64,000 nt of DNA, taken from positions 248,001-312,000 of the forward strand of contig NZ_CADDWJ010000003.1 of the NCBI RefSeq assembly GCF_902809855.1. The letters are read 5' to 3'. How positions within the stretch are numbered: the stretch's first letter is position 1; each line of letters opens with the position of its first letter. Origin of the DNA: Acinetobacter sp. Marseille-Q1618. GTDB lineage: Bacteria; Pseudomonadota; Gammaproteobacteria; Pseudomonadales; Moraxellaceae. Shown in pieces: positions 11,655 through 19,361 of this stretch. The notes below the pieces were generated by a model that worked only from the letters and a program-made list of their open reading frames with translations, ran no database searches and had not been told where the DNA came from. The position numbers and the translations under genes were made by a program.

Positions 11655-12398
11655 GCGGGGATAACTCCTGGCAGGCCTATTATTAACAAAGAATGTATGT
11701 ATTGGCCTAAAAATACACCAAACACAAAATAAATCTGAACAATTGTACCCGATTGGTATCATCTGTTGCTAGTTTATAGCTATAAGTCTTTCGGATGATT
11801 TTTTAATCTTTTAGCGTATTGACACACATTTCGCACCGATATCTGCTAGATCAATCGTATTCTCAAATAAAAAACAATATTTTGATAAGTTTTTTCAAGA
11901 AAACACCTATAATTCCCATTTTTTTAATTTAAATCATTTACTTAATACTTTATTTACCATTTTTTGGCGATATCTTTTAGCAAGTGTTTCGAGATTATCT
12001 AGATCATTTTTGGAGAATTTCTTTTAAAAACCCCATTGAAAATATTTTGTTACATTGTTCAAAGCAAGAGAATTTATTATTTCGTAAAAAATAATAAAAA
12101 TATCTTAATGCGATAAAGCTGTAAAAATTTAAAAGATTTAATTAAAAATAATAAGCATTATTATCATCAATACAAACACATGAATTATTCAAACACTGAA
12201 CAGCATCCTCAATACAATTTTATTTCCTACTTCTCACCTACCTTCGATTTAAGCAAATCAAATTTTTCTAAAAAATAGTTAAAAAATTTAAAGCTTTATT
12301 TTTTCATTTTTCAAATTTTTAACAACCATTAATAAAGTTTATACAATTCATTGAGTTATTCTGTGTATGCTAGTCATTAATAATAAGGAGTACAACCG
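11655..12398. other. AT-rich intergenic region upstream of nuoA and a divergent small gene
   Basis: About 740 bases of very AT-rich DNA between two divergent genes, holding no convincing reading frame apart from an unlikely N-terminal extension of nuoA. It must contain the nuo promoter and that of the gene at 12399. I could not find a strong sigma70 pair for nuo. For the rightward gene an extended -10-like TGTGTATGCT lies at about 12361-12370. A Fur-box-like palindrome is annotated separately. Confidence 0.6.
12147..12165. promoter_or_regulatory. Possible Fur box
   Basis: The 19 bases A-ATAAT-AAGC-ATTATTATC match the classical Fur consensus GATAATGATAATCATTATC at 14 of 19 positions by hand alignment and are palindromic at the ends. 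It lies between nuoA and the gene at 12399. Iron control of an operon with many Fe-S clusters is plausible, but AT-rich background makes chance matches common. Confidence 0.3.
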
Positions 12399-12755
12399 AT
12401 GAGCATGAACTTTGCACATAAACCAAACTATTTTTTATTTGCTCAATTATTAATACGTCATGTTGAGGGGTATATCAAAAAGCATCCTGATGCGAATAAT
12501 GCGATTTTTGACTTGCGTGATATTTATGAATTGTTCCGTCAAGATTTGGCTTCAACCACGACCAATTTAGATGGCATCTTAAATATTGCAGATGAATATA
12601 CTGTCGATACCATCAACGGTGATCAAAAAATTATCAGCCAATATAAAATTGATGCTGAACAAAACAGCTTATTGATTGATTTTAATGCTGATGCTTTACA
12701 AGCACTAAGAGATGGCAAGCAAATCATTGCGCCTGATGCAACTTTACATCAGTAA
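12399..12755 (+). CDS. Conserved hypothetical protein, 118 residues
   Basis: A small soluble acidic protein without signal peptide or membrane segment. I do not recognise the family. A clear AAGGAG lies about eight bases before ATG 12399, so the gene looks real. The N-terminal half (residues 10-55) is predicted mostly helical (F-L-F-A-Q-L-L-I-R-H-V-E-G-Y-I) and the C-terminal half is mixed. It stands alone between the nuo operon and bfmS and is followed by a bidirectional hairpin terminator. Confidence 0.75.
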   Translation: MSMNFAHKPNYFLFAQLLIRHVEGYIKKHPDANNAIFDLRDIYELFRQDLASTTTNLDGILNIADEYTVDTINGDQKIISQYKIDAEQNSLLIDFNADALQALRDGKQIIAPDATLHQ

Positions 12756-12790
12756 TTTTATAGACATTGTTCTTATAAAAATAATTGCAT

Positions 12791-12820
12791 AAAAAAGCAC
12801 CAAAATCTTGGTGCTTTTTT
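12791..12820. terminator. Bidirectional intrinsic terminator
   Basis: Perfect 13-base stem AAAAAAGCACCAA / TTGGTGCTTTTTT with a 4-base loop. Runs of A and T flank the GC part, so it can stop transcription from the gene at 12399 (plus) and from bfmS (minus). Confidence 0.9.
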
Positions 12821-12843
12821 CATATTCATATAAGTTTCAAAGA

Positions 12844-14472
12844 TTATTTAACTTTCGACTTCGTTCTTTTTGCAGGCCAAGTCATTTTAAAGCGTGCCCC
12901 CCCCAACGTTGGACTCTCATCAACCTCGATCGTACCGCCAAACCAGTATGCAATACGGCTCACAATAGAAAGCCCTAGACCATAACCACCTGAAGCGCGT
13001 GTGCGGCTATCATCTAAGCGTGCAAAAGCTTCAAAGATACGTTTACGGTCTTCTTCTGCAATACCCGGCCCATCATCCTCAACGCAGACGTATGCCATAC
13101 CTGTATTCGCATCGATGCCACCACTGATATTGATTCGATCATCGCAATAACGAATCGCATTCCCAACCAAGTTTTGCACAACACGATGCAAATAACGGCG
13201 CTCTGCTTCCACCACAATATCATTCGCCAATGGAATCAAATGAATTTCTTTTTGTGTTTTTAAAGCTTCCGTTTCTACAGCAACTTGATCCAATACATCA
13301 ACTAACACAATTTTTTCAAAATCTAGTGATGGCGTACCTTGCTCAAGTTTCGCATAAGTCATGATTTCATCAATCAAAGTATTAAGTGCTTCAATATCTT
13401 TATCAATCATTTCCATTTGTTGCAGACGATATTCATAATCATCTTCATCCGCCAGCATTTCCATACCGAAACGAATCCGTGCTACAGGCGTGCGCAGTTC
13501 ATGTGACACTGCCCGCATCAATTCACGTTGCGCCTCAATAAGACGCTGAATATGATCTGACATGCTGTTATAGCTCGTCGCCAAACTTGCCAACTCATCA
13601 TTTCCTTCTACAGGCACACGATGGGACATATCGCCTGTTTTCATGACATCTAAAGCATCATTGACCAGCCTTAATTTACGTTGCATCGGGACAATTAAAC
13701 CATAGACCCCTAAACACAGTAAAAACATACTGAGCAAAGTAATACCCGCAGCAAGTTTAACTGGCATCCAATTGAACATTGGGACGGGACCAATCACAAG
13801 CGCTTCACTTGGAGAGTTTGGCAAGGGTGAAACGATAGAAAGTGTCGTTCCACGTGCAGTAGCACTATCTCGCCATAAAATTACAGATTGATCAGAACGC
13901 AATCGCCCAAGCTGTTCAGGATCAAGGTTTAACTCGGAAACTTTTTCTAAGGAAACGTTATAGTAAAAATGCTCTTGTATTTTTTTAAGATATTCCTGCT
14001 CTTGACCTGGATAATACACAAGATAATCCATGATAAAGACAGGTAAAGCTCGCATTTGTCTTTCAGCAAACTGGTCAACTTTGACATATAAGTAATGCTT
14101 TGAATCATTACGAATCCCTAACACCAAATATGCGACACCATGTTCTGCATCATAGCGCACCACTGCTTTTTGACTGTCTATACGCTTCTTTTCAGTTCTA
14201 GATAACTCAACTTTATTAGCATCTACATAATGAATAGGCAGTTCGAGCAAATCAGAAGCATCTGAAATCCAGTCTGCTCTTTGTTGTTCAGTTTGTTGAC
14301 GTGCCACACCCTCACTGATGACATAAGAAATACCGTCTGTGAGTGATTCACGATATTCTTGTGCGCGTTGATAGTTGATAATTTGCACCAGCAAATAACC
14401 AAACAATGCAACTAAGACTACAAGAATAACTAATCCTGCGTAAATACGCAGGAATATGCTATGTTTTGACAC
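12844..14472 (-). CDS. bfmS: Sensor histidine kinase BfmS
   Basis: Membrane sensor kinase partner of BfmR. 542 residues: an N-terminal membrane helix (about 8-28), a periplasmic sensor region, a second helix (about 236-256), HAMP (about 258-310), the dimerisation and phosphoacceptor box with R-A-V-S-H-E-L-R-T-P, and an ATPase domain with N-x-x-x-N (N-L-V-G-N-A-I-R-Y), D-D-G-P-G-I and G-Y-G-L-G-L-S-I-V. The start codon is GTG at 14472 with AAGG eight bases upstream. In Acinetobacter baumannii BfmRS controls envelope stress, biofilm pili and capsule; that role is carried over from the family. The gene follows bfmR after 46 bases. Confidence 0.92.
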   Translation of the reverse strand: MSKHSIFLRIYAGLVILVVLVALFGYLLVQIINYQRAQEYRESLTDGISYVISEGVARQQTEQQRADWISDASDLLELPIHYVDANKVELSRTEKKRIDSQKAVVRYDAEHGVAYLVLGIRNDSKHYLYVKVDQFAERQMRALPVFIMDYLVYYPGQEQEYLKKIQEHFYYNVSLEKVSELNLDPEQLGRLRSDQSVILWRDSATARGTTLSIVSPLPNSPSEALVIGPVPMFNWMPVKLAAGITLLSMFLLCLGVYGLIVPMQRKLRLVNDALDVMKTGDMSHRVPVEGNDELASLATSYNSMSDHIQRLIEAQRELMRAVSHELRTPVARIRFGMEMLADEDDYEYRLQQMEMIDKDIEALNTLIDEIMTYAKLEQGTPSLDFEKIVLVDVLDQVAVETEALKTQKEIHLIPLANDIVVEAERRYLHRVVQNLVGNAIRYCDDRINISGGIDANTGMAYVCVEDDGPGIAEEDRKRIFEAFARLDDSRTRASGGYGLGLSIVSRIAYWFGGTIEVDESPTLGGARFKMTWPAKRTKSKVK

Positions 14473-14518
14473 GAAAACAACCTTAATCTAGCGCTATATT
14501 TCCTAGAGGAAAATAGCA

Positions 14519-15235
14519 TTACATCCCATTCGTTTCTTTAACAAATAGGTAACCTTTACTACGTACCGTTTTAATACGTTTTGGATTTTCAGGATCATCG
14601 CCGATTTTTGGACGAATACGAGAGATACGCACATCGATTGAACGGTCTTGACCATCATATTCAATTCCACGAAGACGTTCAAAAATATCTTCACGTGACA
14701 AAATACGTCCAGCATTTGATGCCAATAGCCATAAAAGGTCATATTCTGCACTGGTGAAATCAACCAACTCACCATTTAAAGTCACTGAACGACCACCATT
14801 ATCAATGACCAAGTCATCAAACTCGATACGCTGTGCAACTTCATCCTCAGGTGCTTTGTCTGTACGACGCAACAACGCACGGATACGTGCTAAAAGTACA
14901 CGCGGCTGAACAGGTTTAGCCACATAGTCATCTGCGCCCATTTCCAAGCCAAGGACTTGATCCATATCTTCTGTACGTGCTGTCAACATCAAAATCGGTT
15001 GATGATAATGTGGACGAACTTCACGACAAACTGTTAAACCATCTGCGCCCGGCAACATCACATCTAACACAACCATATCTGGCTGTTCTGCAATAATACG
15101 ACGAATCGCACGGTTACCGTCTGGTTCTACCCCAACTTCAAGTCCATTACGGATCAAATACTCTTGAGTCAAACGCGCTAAACGCTCATCATCTTCAACA
15201 ATTAAAATTTTTGGTAACTTTTCTTCTTGGCTCAT
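14519..15235 (-). CDS. bfmR: Response regulator BfmR (OmpR family)
   Basis: DNA-binding response regulator of 238 residues. The receiver domain spans about 8-122 with acidic pair D15/D16, phosphoacceptor D58 (V-V-L-D-V-M-L-P-G) and conserved K (Y-V-A-K-P-V-Q-P); the winged-helix domain spans about 138-235 (R-S-I-D-V-R-I-S-R-I-R). The sequence is nearly identical to A. baumannii BfmR as I remember it, including the N-terminus M-S-Q-E-E-K-L-P-K, so the name is safe. It is transcribed divergently from nrdA across about 600 bases. Confidence 0.96.
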   Translation of the reverse strand: MSQEEKLPKILIVEDDERLARLTQEYLIRNGLEVGVEPDGNRAIRRIIAEQPDMVVLDVMLPGADGLTVCREVRPHYHQPILMLTARTEDMDQVLGLEMGADDYVAKPVQPRVLLARIRALLRRTDKAPEDEVAQRIEFDDLVIDNGGRSVTLNGELVDFTSAEYDLLWLLASNAGRILSREDIFERLRGIEYDGQDRSIDVRISRIRPKIGDDPENPKRIKTVRSKGYLFVKETNGM

Positions 15236-15523
15236 TCATATGCCCCTTATTTAATTTGGTATCTGCGTACAAATCTCGCAGATTCAACACGCTATGTTTT
15301 GCAATATACACACGTTTACATTGTAAACAAGACCCCATTCACCAAACTGATACACGACAGTAGCATTTTGTTATATTTTTACTAGTCATTGAATTGTCGA
15401 TCATTTTCTCTTATAAAATCGTGTTTTTTCTAATTCGTTAAATTTCTCGTTATTTAAAAGCACGTTTTCTATACAAAATATTTCATTGTTCACATTCTGT
15501 CTCTTTAAACACACTGTTTTTAG

Positions 15524-15532
15524 TTATCCACA
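15524..15532 (+). promoter_or_regulatory. DnaA box upstream of nrdA
   Basis: Exact TTATCCACA, the high-affinity DnaA consensus. In Escherichia coli nrdAB is regulated by DnaA, so a box about 300 bases before nrdA is meaningful; function here is inferred. Confidence 0.5.
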
Positions 15533-15723
15533 AGGTTATCTATAAGCAGCTTTGCTAGAGTTTGTTATGCTATGCCCTTGTCTAATAAGGCATATATAAC
15601 AAGCTCACAAGAGCACCTGAATATTTCAATTTTTTCTCGTTGGCTTGAGAAAAAAATTTATCGAAATGTCAATATTGATCTCCCCTAATTTTTACCGTAT
15701 CTTGTGTCCTAAGTTAAATTAAA

Positions 15724-15772
15724 CCACTAAGTATTGTGTTTAGTCCTTAAATATCGCAACTATATATCCGAC
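15724..15772 (+). promoter_or_regulatory. Tandem NrdR-box-like sites upstream of nrdA
   Basis: The first box, CCACTAAGTATTGTGT (15724-15739), matches the NrdR consensus ACACTATATATTGTGT at 13 of 16 positions. The second, at 15757-15772 (CAACTATATATCCGAC), shares the central CTATATAT but has a poor right half. The start-to-start distance is 33 bases, close to three helical turns, as in known NrdR pairs. The boxes sit about 65-110 bases before the chosen nrdA start. Confidence 0.55.
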
Positions 15773-15835
15773 GATATTCGTGCGATTCAAATGGTCCATA
15801 AACATAACAATGATGACAATGGAGCTACGCTGACA

Positions 15836-18649
15836 ATGAACGCCATGACTACCCCAGGTCAACTTCAAGTGATTAAACGCACTGGTGATGTTGCCCCGTT
15901 TGATGCAGAAAAAATTGCTGTCGCAATTGGCAAAGCTTTTTTGGCTGTTGAGGGTCAACAAAGTGCCGATTCAAGCCGTATTCATGACCGTATTACACAA
16001 TTAACAGAAATGGTCTTAAATACTTTTAATCGTCGTTTACCATCAGGTGGCACGATTCACATTGAAGAAATTCAGGATCAAGTTGAATTGGCCTTGATGC
16101 GTACAGGTGAACAGAAAGTTGCACGTTCTTATGTCATCTACCGTGAACAACGTGCCGAAGCACGTAAACAAATGGGCGCTCATCATCACCCAACTTTACA
16201 AATCACAGATGCGAATGGTCAGCTTCAGCCTCTAGATTTGGGCAAACTTCAAGCCACAATTGAAAAAGCAAGTGAAGGCTTAGAAGGTATCAATGTTCAA
16301 GCCATTGTCGATGAAACAGTTAAAAACTTATATAACGGTGTAAAACAGTCTGACATCTCAACCACCATGATGATGGCGACGCGTACCCGTATTGAACAAG
16401 AACCTAATTATACTTATGTGACTGCACGTTTATTGCGTGACAATTTGGTTGCGACAGGTTTAGAGTTTTTAGGCTTAGCTGCTGATACTTTAGAAAATGA
16501 TGCTTTAGAAACTTTCCTTAAGAAAGGTGTAGAGCTTGAATTATTAGATCCTAAATTACTTGATTTTGATCTTAAAAAATTAGCTGCCGCAATCAAACCT
16601 GAGCGCTCAAACCAGTTTACCTATTTAGGTCTACAAACTTTATTTGACCGTTACTTCATTCATTCAGATGGCATCCGCTATGAACTTCCACAATTGTTCT
16701 TTATGCGTGTGTCTATGGGTCTTGCGCTCAATGAAGAAAACCGCGAAGAACGTGCGATCGAATTCTATGACTTATTGTCTAGCTTCGACTACATGGCATC
16801 TACACCGACATTGTTTAACTCAGGGACGTTACGTCCGCAGTTATCAAGCTGTTATTTAACCACGATCCAAGATGACCTTTATGACATCTATGGTGCGATG
16901 CGTGACAATGCCTTACTTTCGAAATGGGCGGGCGGTTTAGGCAATGACTGGACGCCTGTTCGTGCCTTGAACTCATACATCAAAGGGACAAATGGTAAAT
17001 CACAAGGTGTCGTACCATTCCTTAAGGTGGCGAACGATACTGCCGTTGCGGTGAACCAAGGTGGTAAGCGTAAGGGTGCAGTATGTGCATACCTTGAAAC
17101 TTGGCACTTGGACATTGAAGAGTTCCTAGAGCTGCGTAAAAACACAGGTGATGACCGTCGTCGTACCCATGACATGAACACAGCAAACTGGGTACCAGAC
17201 TTGTTTATGCAACGTGTATTTGAAGATGCTGAATGGACGTTATTTACACCTTCTGAAACACCTGATCTACATGATTTAACGGGTGAGGCATTTGCTGAAC
17301 GTTATGCGTATTATGAAGGTATTGCCAAAGAACAAAACTTACTGCATAAGAAAATCCGAGCGAAAGACTTATGGCGTAAAATGTTATCAATGTTGTTTGA
17401 AACAGGTCATCCGTGGATCACATTCAAAGACGTATGTAACTTACGCTCACCACAACAACATGTAGGTGTAGTACATTCTTCTAACTTATGTACTGAAATT
17501 ACGTTAAATACAGATAAAGACGAAATCGCAGTATGTAACTTAGGTTCGATTAACCTCGTACAACACGTACAAGGTGGCGTATTAGATCGTGAAAAACTTG
17601 CACGTACCATTAAAACAGCTGTACGCATGCTCGATAACGTAATCGACATTAACTACTATGCTGTACCACAAGCGAAAAATTCAAACTTGAAACATCGCCC
17701 TGTGGGTATGGGTATCATGGGCTTCCAAGATGCTTTATACGAAATGAAACTGGCTTATGGTTCTGATGCAGCCGTTGATTTTGCTGATGAATCTATGGAA
17801 GTGATCAGCTACTACGCAATCCAGACTTCTAGCGACTTAGCTGTTGAGCGTGGTGTGTATTCAACATTTAAAGGTTCATTGTGGGATCAAGGTATTCTCC
17901 CAATCGACTCTTTAGACATCGTTGCAAAATCACGCCCTGAACGTATGTTTGAAGTAGATCGCACACAACGTTTAGACTGGGACACTTTACGTGCCAAAGT
18001 TCAAAAAGATGGCATGCGTAACTCGAATGTAATGGCGATCGCACCAACTGCAACCATTTCAAATATTTGTGGCGTTTCTCAATCGATTGAGCCGACATTC
18101 CAAAACCTATATGTGAAATCTAACCTTTCTGGTGAATTCACAGTGATCAACCCGTACTTAGTGCGTGCGTTAAAAGATCGTGGTCTTTGGGACTCAGTGA
18201 TGGTCAATGACTTGAAACATTTCGAAGGTTCTGTTCAAAAAATTGCTCGTATTCCTGAAGAGTTAAAAGCAATCTTTGCTACAGCGTTTGAAGTTGAACC
18301 GCGTTGGATCGTAGATGCAGCATCACGTCGTCAAAAATGGATCGACCAAGCACAGTCACTTAACCTTTACATCTCTGGTGCAAATGGTAAAAAGCTTGAC
18401 CTAACCTATAAAATGGCATGGTTACGTGGTCTTAAAACAACCTACTACCTCCGTGCATTGGGTGCGACATCTGCTGAGAAATCAACCATTAATACAGGTG
18501 CACTAAACGCAGTTAAACCAACAACTGTTGCTGCCCCTGTTGCAGAAGCGAAGCCTGCTGCCCCTGCTGAAGAAGAAGGTTTTGCTAATGCAGCACCAGT
18601 ACCACAAGCATGTTCAATCGATAATCCTGATTGTGAGGCTTGTCAGTAA
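15836..18649 (+). CDS. nrdA: Ribonucleoside-diphosphate reductase class Ia, large subunit
   Basis: Catalytic alpha subunit that reduces ribonucleotides to deoxyribonucleotides. I chose ATG 15836 (M-N-A-M-T-T-P-G-Q), 937 residues, because a GGAG lies ten bases before it; the frame is open back to 15734 but that part covers regulatory boxes. Two ATP-cone regions are visible: a good one at about 10-105 (V-I-K-R-T-G-D-V-A-P-F-D) and a degenerate one at about 118-210. The barrel carries N-L-C-T-E-I-T-L and V-C-N-L-G-S-I-N-L. The C-terminal tail has C-S-I-D-N-P-D-C-E-A-C-Q with the shuttle cysteines, preceded by an alanine/proline-rich linker. The small subunit gene lies 0.7 kb downstream. Confidence 0.96.
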   Translation: MNAMTTPGQLQVIKRTGDVAPFDAEKIAVAIGKAFLAVEGQQSADSSRIHDRITQLTEMVLNTFNRRLPSGGTIHIEEIQDQVELALMRTGEQKVARSYVIYREQRAEARKQMGAHHHPTLQITDANGQLQPLDLGKLQATIEKASEGLEGINVQAIVDETVKNLYNGVKQSDISTTMMMATRTRIEQEPNYTYVTARLLRDNLVATGLEFLGLAADTLENDALETFLKKGVELELLDPKLLDFDLKKLAAAIKPERSNQFTYLGLQTLFDRYFIHSDGIRYELPQLFFMRVSMGLALNEENREERAIEFYDLLSSFDYMASTPTLFNSGTLRPQLSSCYLTTIQDDLYDIYGAMRDNALLSKWAGGLGNDWTPVRALNSYIKGTNGKSQGVVPFLKVANDTAVAVNQGGKRKGAVCAYLETWHLDIEEFLELRKNTGDDRRRTHDMNTANWVPDLFMQRVFEDAEWTLFTPSETPDLHDLTGEAFAERYAYYEGIAKEQNLLHKKIRAKDLWRKMLSMLFETGHPWITFKDVCNLRSPQQHVGVVHSSNLCTEITLNTDKDEIAVCNLGSINLVQHVQGGVLDREKLARTIKTAVRMLDNVIDINYYAVPQAKNSNLKHRPVGMGIMGFQDALYEMKLAYGSDAAVDFADESMEVISYYAIQTSSDLAVERGVYSTFKGSLWDQGILPIDSLDIVAKSRPERMFEVDRTQRLDWDTLRAKVQKDGMRNSNVMAIAPTATISNICGVSQSIEPTFQNLYVKSNLSGEFTVINPYLVRALKDRGLWDSVMVNDLKHFEGSVQKIARIPEELKAIFATAFEVEPRWIVDAASRRQKWIDQAQSLNLYISGANGKKLDLTYKMAWLRGLKTTYYLRALGATSAEKSTINTGALNAVKPTTVAAPVAEAKPAAPAEEEGFANAAPVPQACSIDNPDCEACQ

Positions 18650-18656
18650 GCTAATT

Positions 18657-18723
18657 CACCTCCCCTAACCCCTCCTCAAAGGAAGGGGAAATCCTCCCTT
18701 AAATAAAAGGGATTTAGGGGAAT
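18657..18723. repeat. Extragenic palindromic repeat (C/G-run type)
   Basis: Just after nrdA. The ends form an inverted repeat (TCCCCTAA at 18661 and TTAGGGGA near 18714-18721) enclosing smaller pyrimidine/purine hairpins such as CCTCCTCAAAGGAAGG. It resembles the element at 60100-60199 between hisC and hisD (shared CCCCTAACC, CTCC and AAGGAA pieces). No transposase is present. Confidence 0.6.
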
Positions 18724-18735
18724 CTAAATTTAGGC

Positions 18736-18875
18736 AATAAAAAAGCCCTCTAGCGTCGGCAAAACTAACTAGAAGGCTTTCAATCTCGAGGTGATACCAA
18801 GATGGTCACAACGAGGCTGGCATATGTGAATGCGATGCTGATTCTACCACTGAATTATCTTTCGAGCCAGTAACA
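18736..18875 (-). ncRNA. Candidate structured small RNA with own terminator
   Basis: Read on the minus strand, the segment folds into a branched domain closed by CTGGC/GCCAG (18817-18821 with 18866-18870) holding a 4-bp stem with a 7-base loop (ATTC-TACCACT-GAAT), then a hairpin closed by CTCG/CGAG (18785-18815) with inner GTGA/TCAC and CCA/TGG pairs, then a 12-bp terminator stem (18742-18780) followed by six U. The 5' part resembles a tRNA D-arm (TTCAGTGGTAGAAT), but there is no convincing acceptor or T-arm. A 35-codon minus-strand frame starting at 18913 overlaps it and is probably fortuitous. Strand choice rests on the U run. Confidence 0.45.
18742..18780 (-). terminator. Intrinsic terminator (minus strand)
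   Basis: Minus-strand stem AAAGCCTTCTAG / CTAGAGGGCTTT pairs at all 12 positions (one G-U) and is followed by T6. On the plus strand the same stem has a C-A mismatch and no T run, so it favours a minus-strand transcript; it may still weakly end nrdA mRNA. Confidence 0.7.
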
Positions 18876-18911
18876 GTCATCTTGATTTTTGTATCAATGA
18901 GGTACTTAGTC

Positions 18912-19033
18912 ATGGCAAATAAAATGGCTCGAAGTGCAATCACAGGTCAATACATAACTTTGGAATATGCAAAAAGCATCCCAAAACCACAGTGATTGAA
19001 ACAGTAAAGCCGACTAAATCATCCAAAAAATGA
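18912..19033 (+). pseudogene. Small basic protein gene with single-base frameshift
   Basis: ATG 18912 has GAGGT eight bases upstream. The frame reads M-A-N-K-M-A-R-S-A-I-T-G-Q-Y-I-T then hits TGA after 27 codons. If one A is added to the A5 run at 18971-18975, the frame continues as K-K-H-P-K-T-T-V-I-E-T-V-K-P to a stop at 19033, giving a 40-residue protein. As I remember it, this matches a widespread family of tiny basic proteins with S-A-x-T-G-x-x-V-T ... H-P-x-T-T-V. Either the gene is broken in this strain, or the homopolymer was miscalled. Function unknown. Confidence 0.65.
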
Positions 19034-19088
19034 TTTAAAAACTTGAACTTTTATTTTTAAAGTTCTCAAGACCCAAAAGGACTAAGAG

Positions 19089-19220
19089 ATGTTCCATTTA
19101 AGTCATAACTATGAGTTAGGCGTAATTGCACTAATCTTAGCCTTTTTAATTTTTTATGTGCCTGCGCTCTACGCATTTTTTGCCATTCGTAAGCAACAAA
19201 AGCGTAAGCATCATAAATAA
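19089..19220 (+). CDS. Small single-helix membrane protein, 43 residues
   Basis: ATG 19089 is preceded by AGGA at seven bases. The peptide has a short polar N-terminus, one strongly hydrophobic helix (about residues 12-32, L-I-L-A-F-L-I-F-Y-V-P-A-L-Y-A-F-F-A) and a basic tail rich in K, R and H. It lies about 140 bases before nrdB, in the same direction. Function unknown; the good ribosome site and topology support a real gene. Confidence 0.65.
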   Translation: MFHLSHNYELGVIALILAFLIFYVPALYAFFAIRKQQKRKHHK

Positions 19221-19303
19221 TTTAAATATTTGTTCTTTCGAACAAGAACAAAACAATGATTGGTAAAACTTAATTTTACTTACACAAATTGAGCGTATAG
19301 TAG

Positions 19304-19324
19304 GACATCTCAAGTTGAGATGTC
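19304..19324. promoter_or_regulatory. Perfect palindrome in the nrdB leader
   Basis: A 10-bp inverted repeat (GACATCTCAA / TTGAGATGTC) around one central base, 37 bases before the nrdB start. No T run follows, so it is not a standard terminator. It could be an operator or an mRNA-stabilising or attenuating hairpin. Confidence 0.45.
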
Positions 19325-19361
19325 TAAATAAAAGATATAAAGCAACGAAGAGAGAATTGAT

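Larger units (their letters stand above)
15236..15835. other. Long divergent regulatory region between bfmR and nrdA
   Basis: Six hundred bases without a convincing gene. The rightward frame of nrdA is open from 15734 but that upstream part overlaps the NrdR-like boxes and lacks a ribosome site, so I treat it as leader. The region holds a perfect DnaA box and an NrdR-box pair, annotated separately. Confidence 0.7.

Noticed and set aside
11655..11762. N-terminal extension of NuoA
   Set aside because: The inner ATG at 11654 has a clear AGGAG and the usual NuoA N-terminus; the extension reads like translated AT-rich leader.
15734..15835. N-terminal extension of NrdA
   Set aside because: Covers regulatory boxes, no ribosome site; ATG 15836 has GGAG.
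18803..18913. 35-codon minus-strand frame over the folded RNA
   Set aside because: Overlaps the structured region, no good ribosome site, no family resemblance; kept only as a remark.
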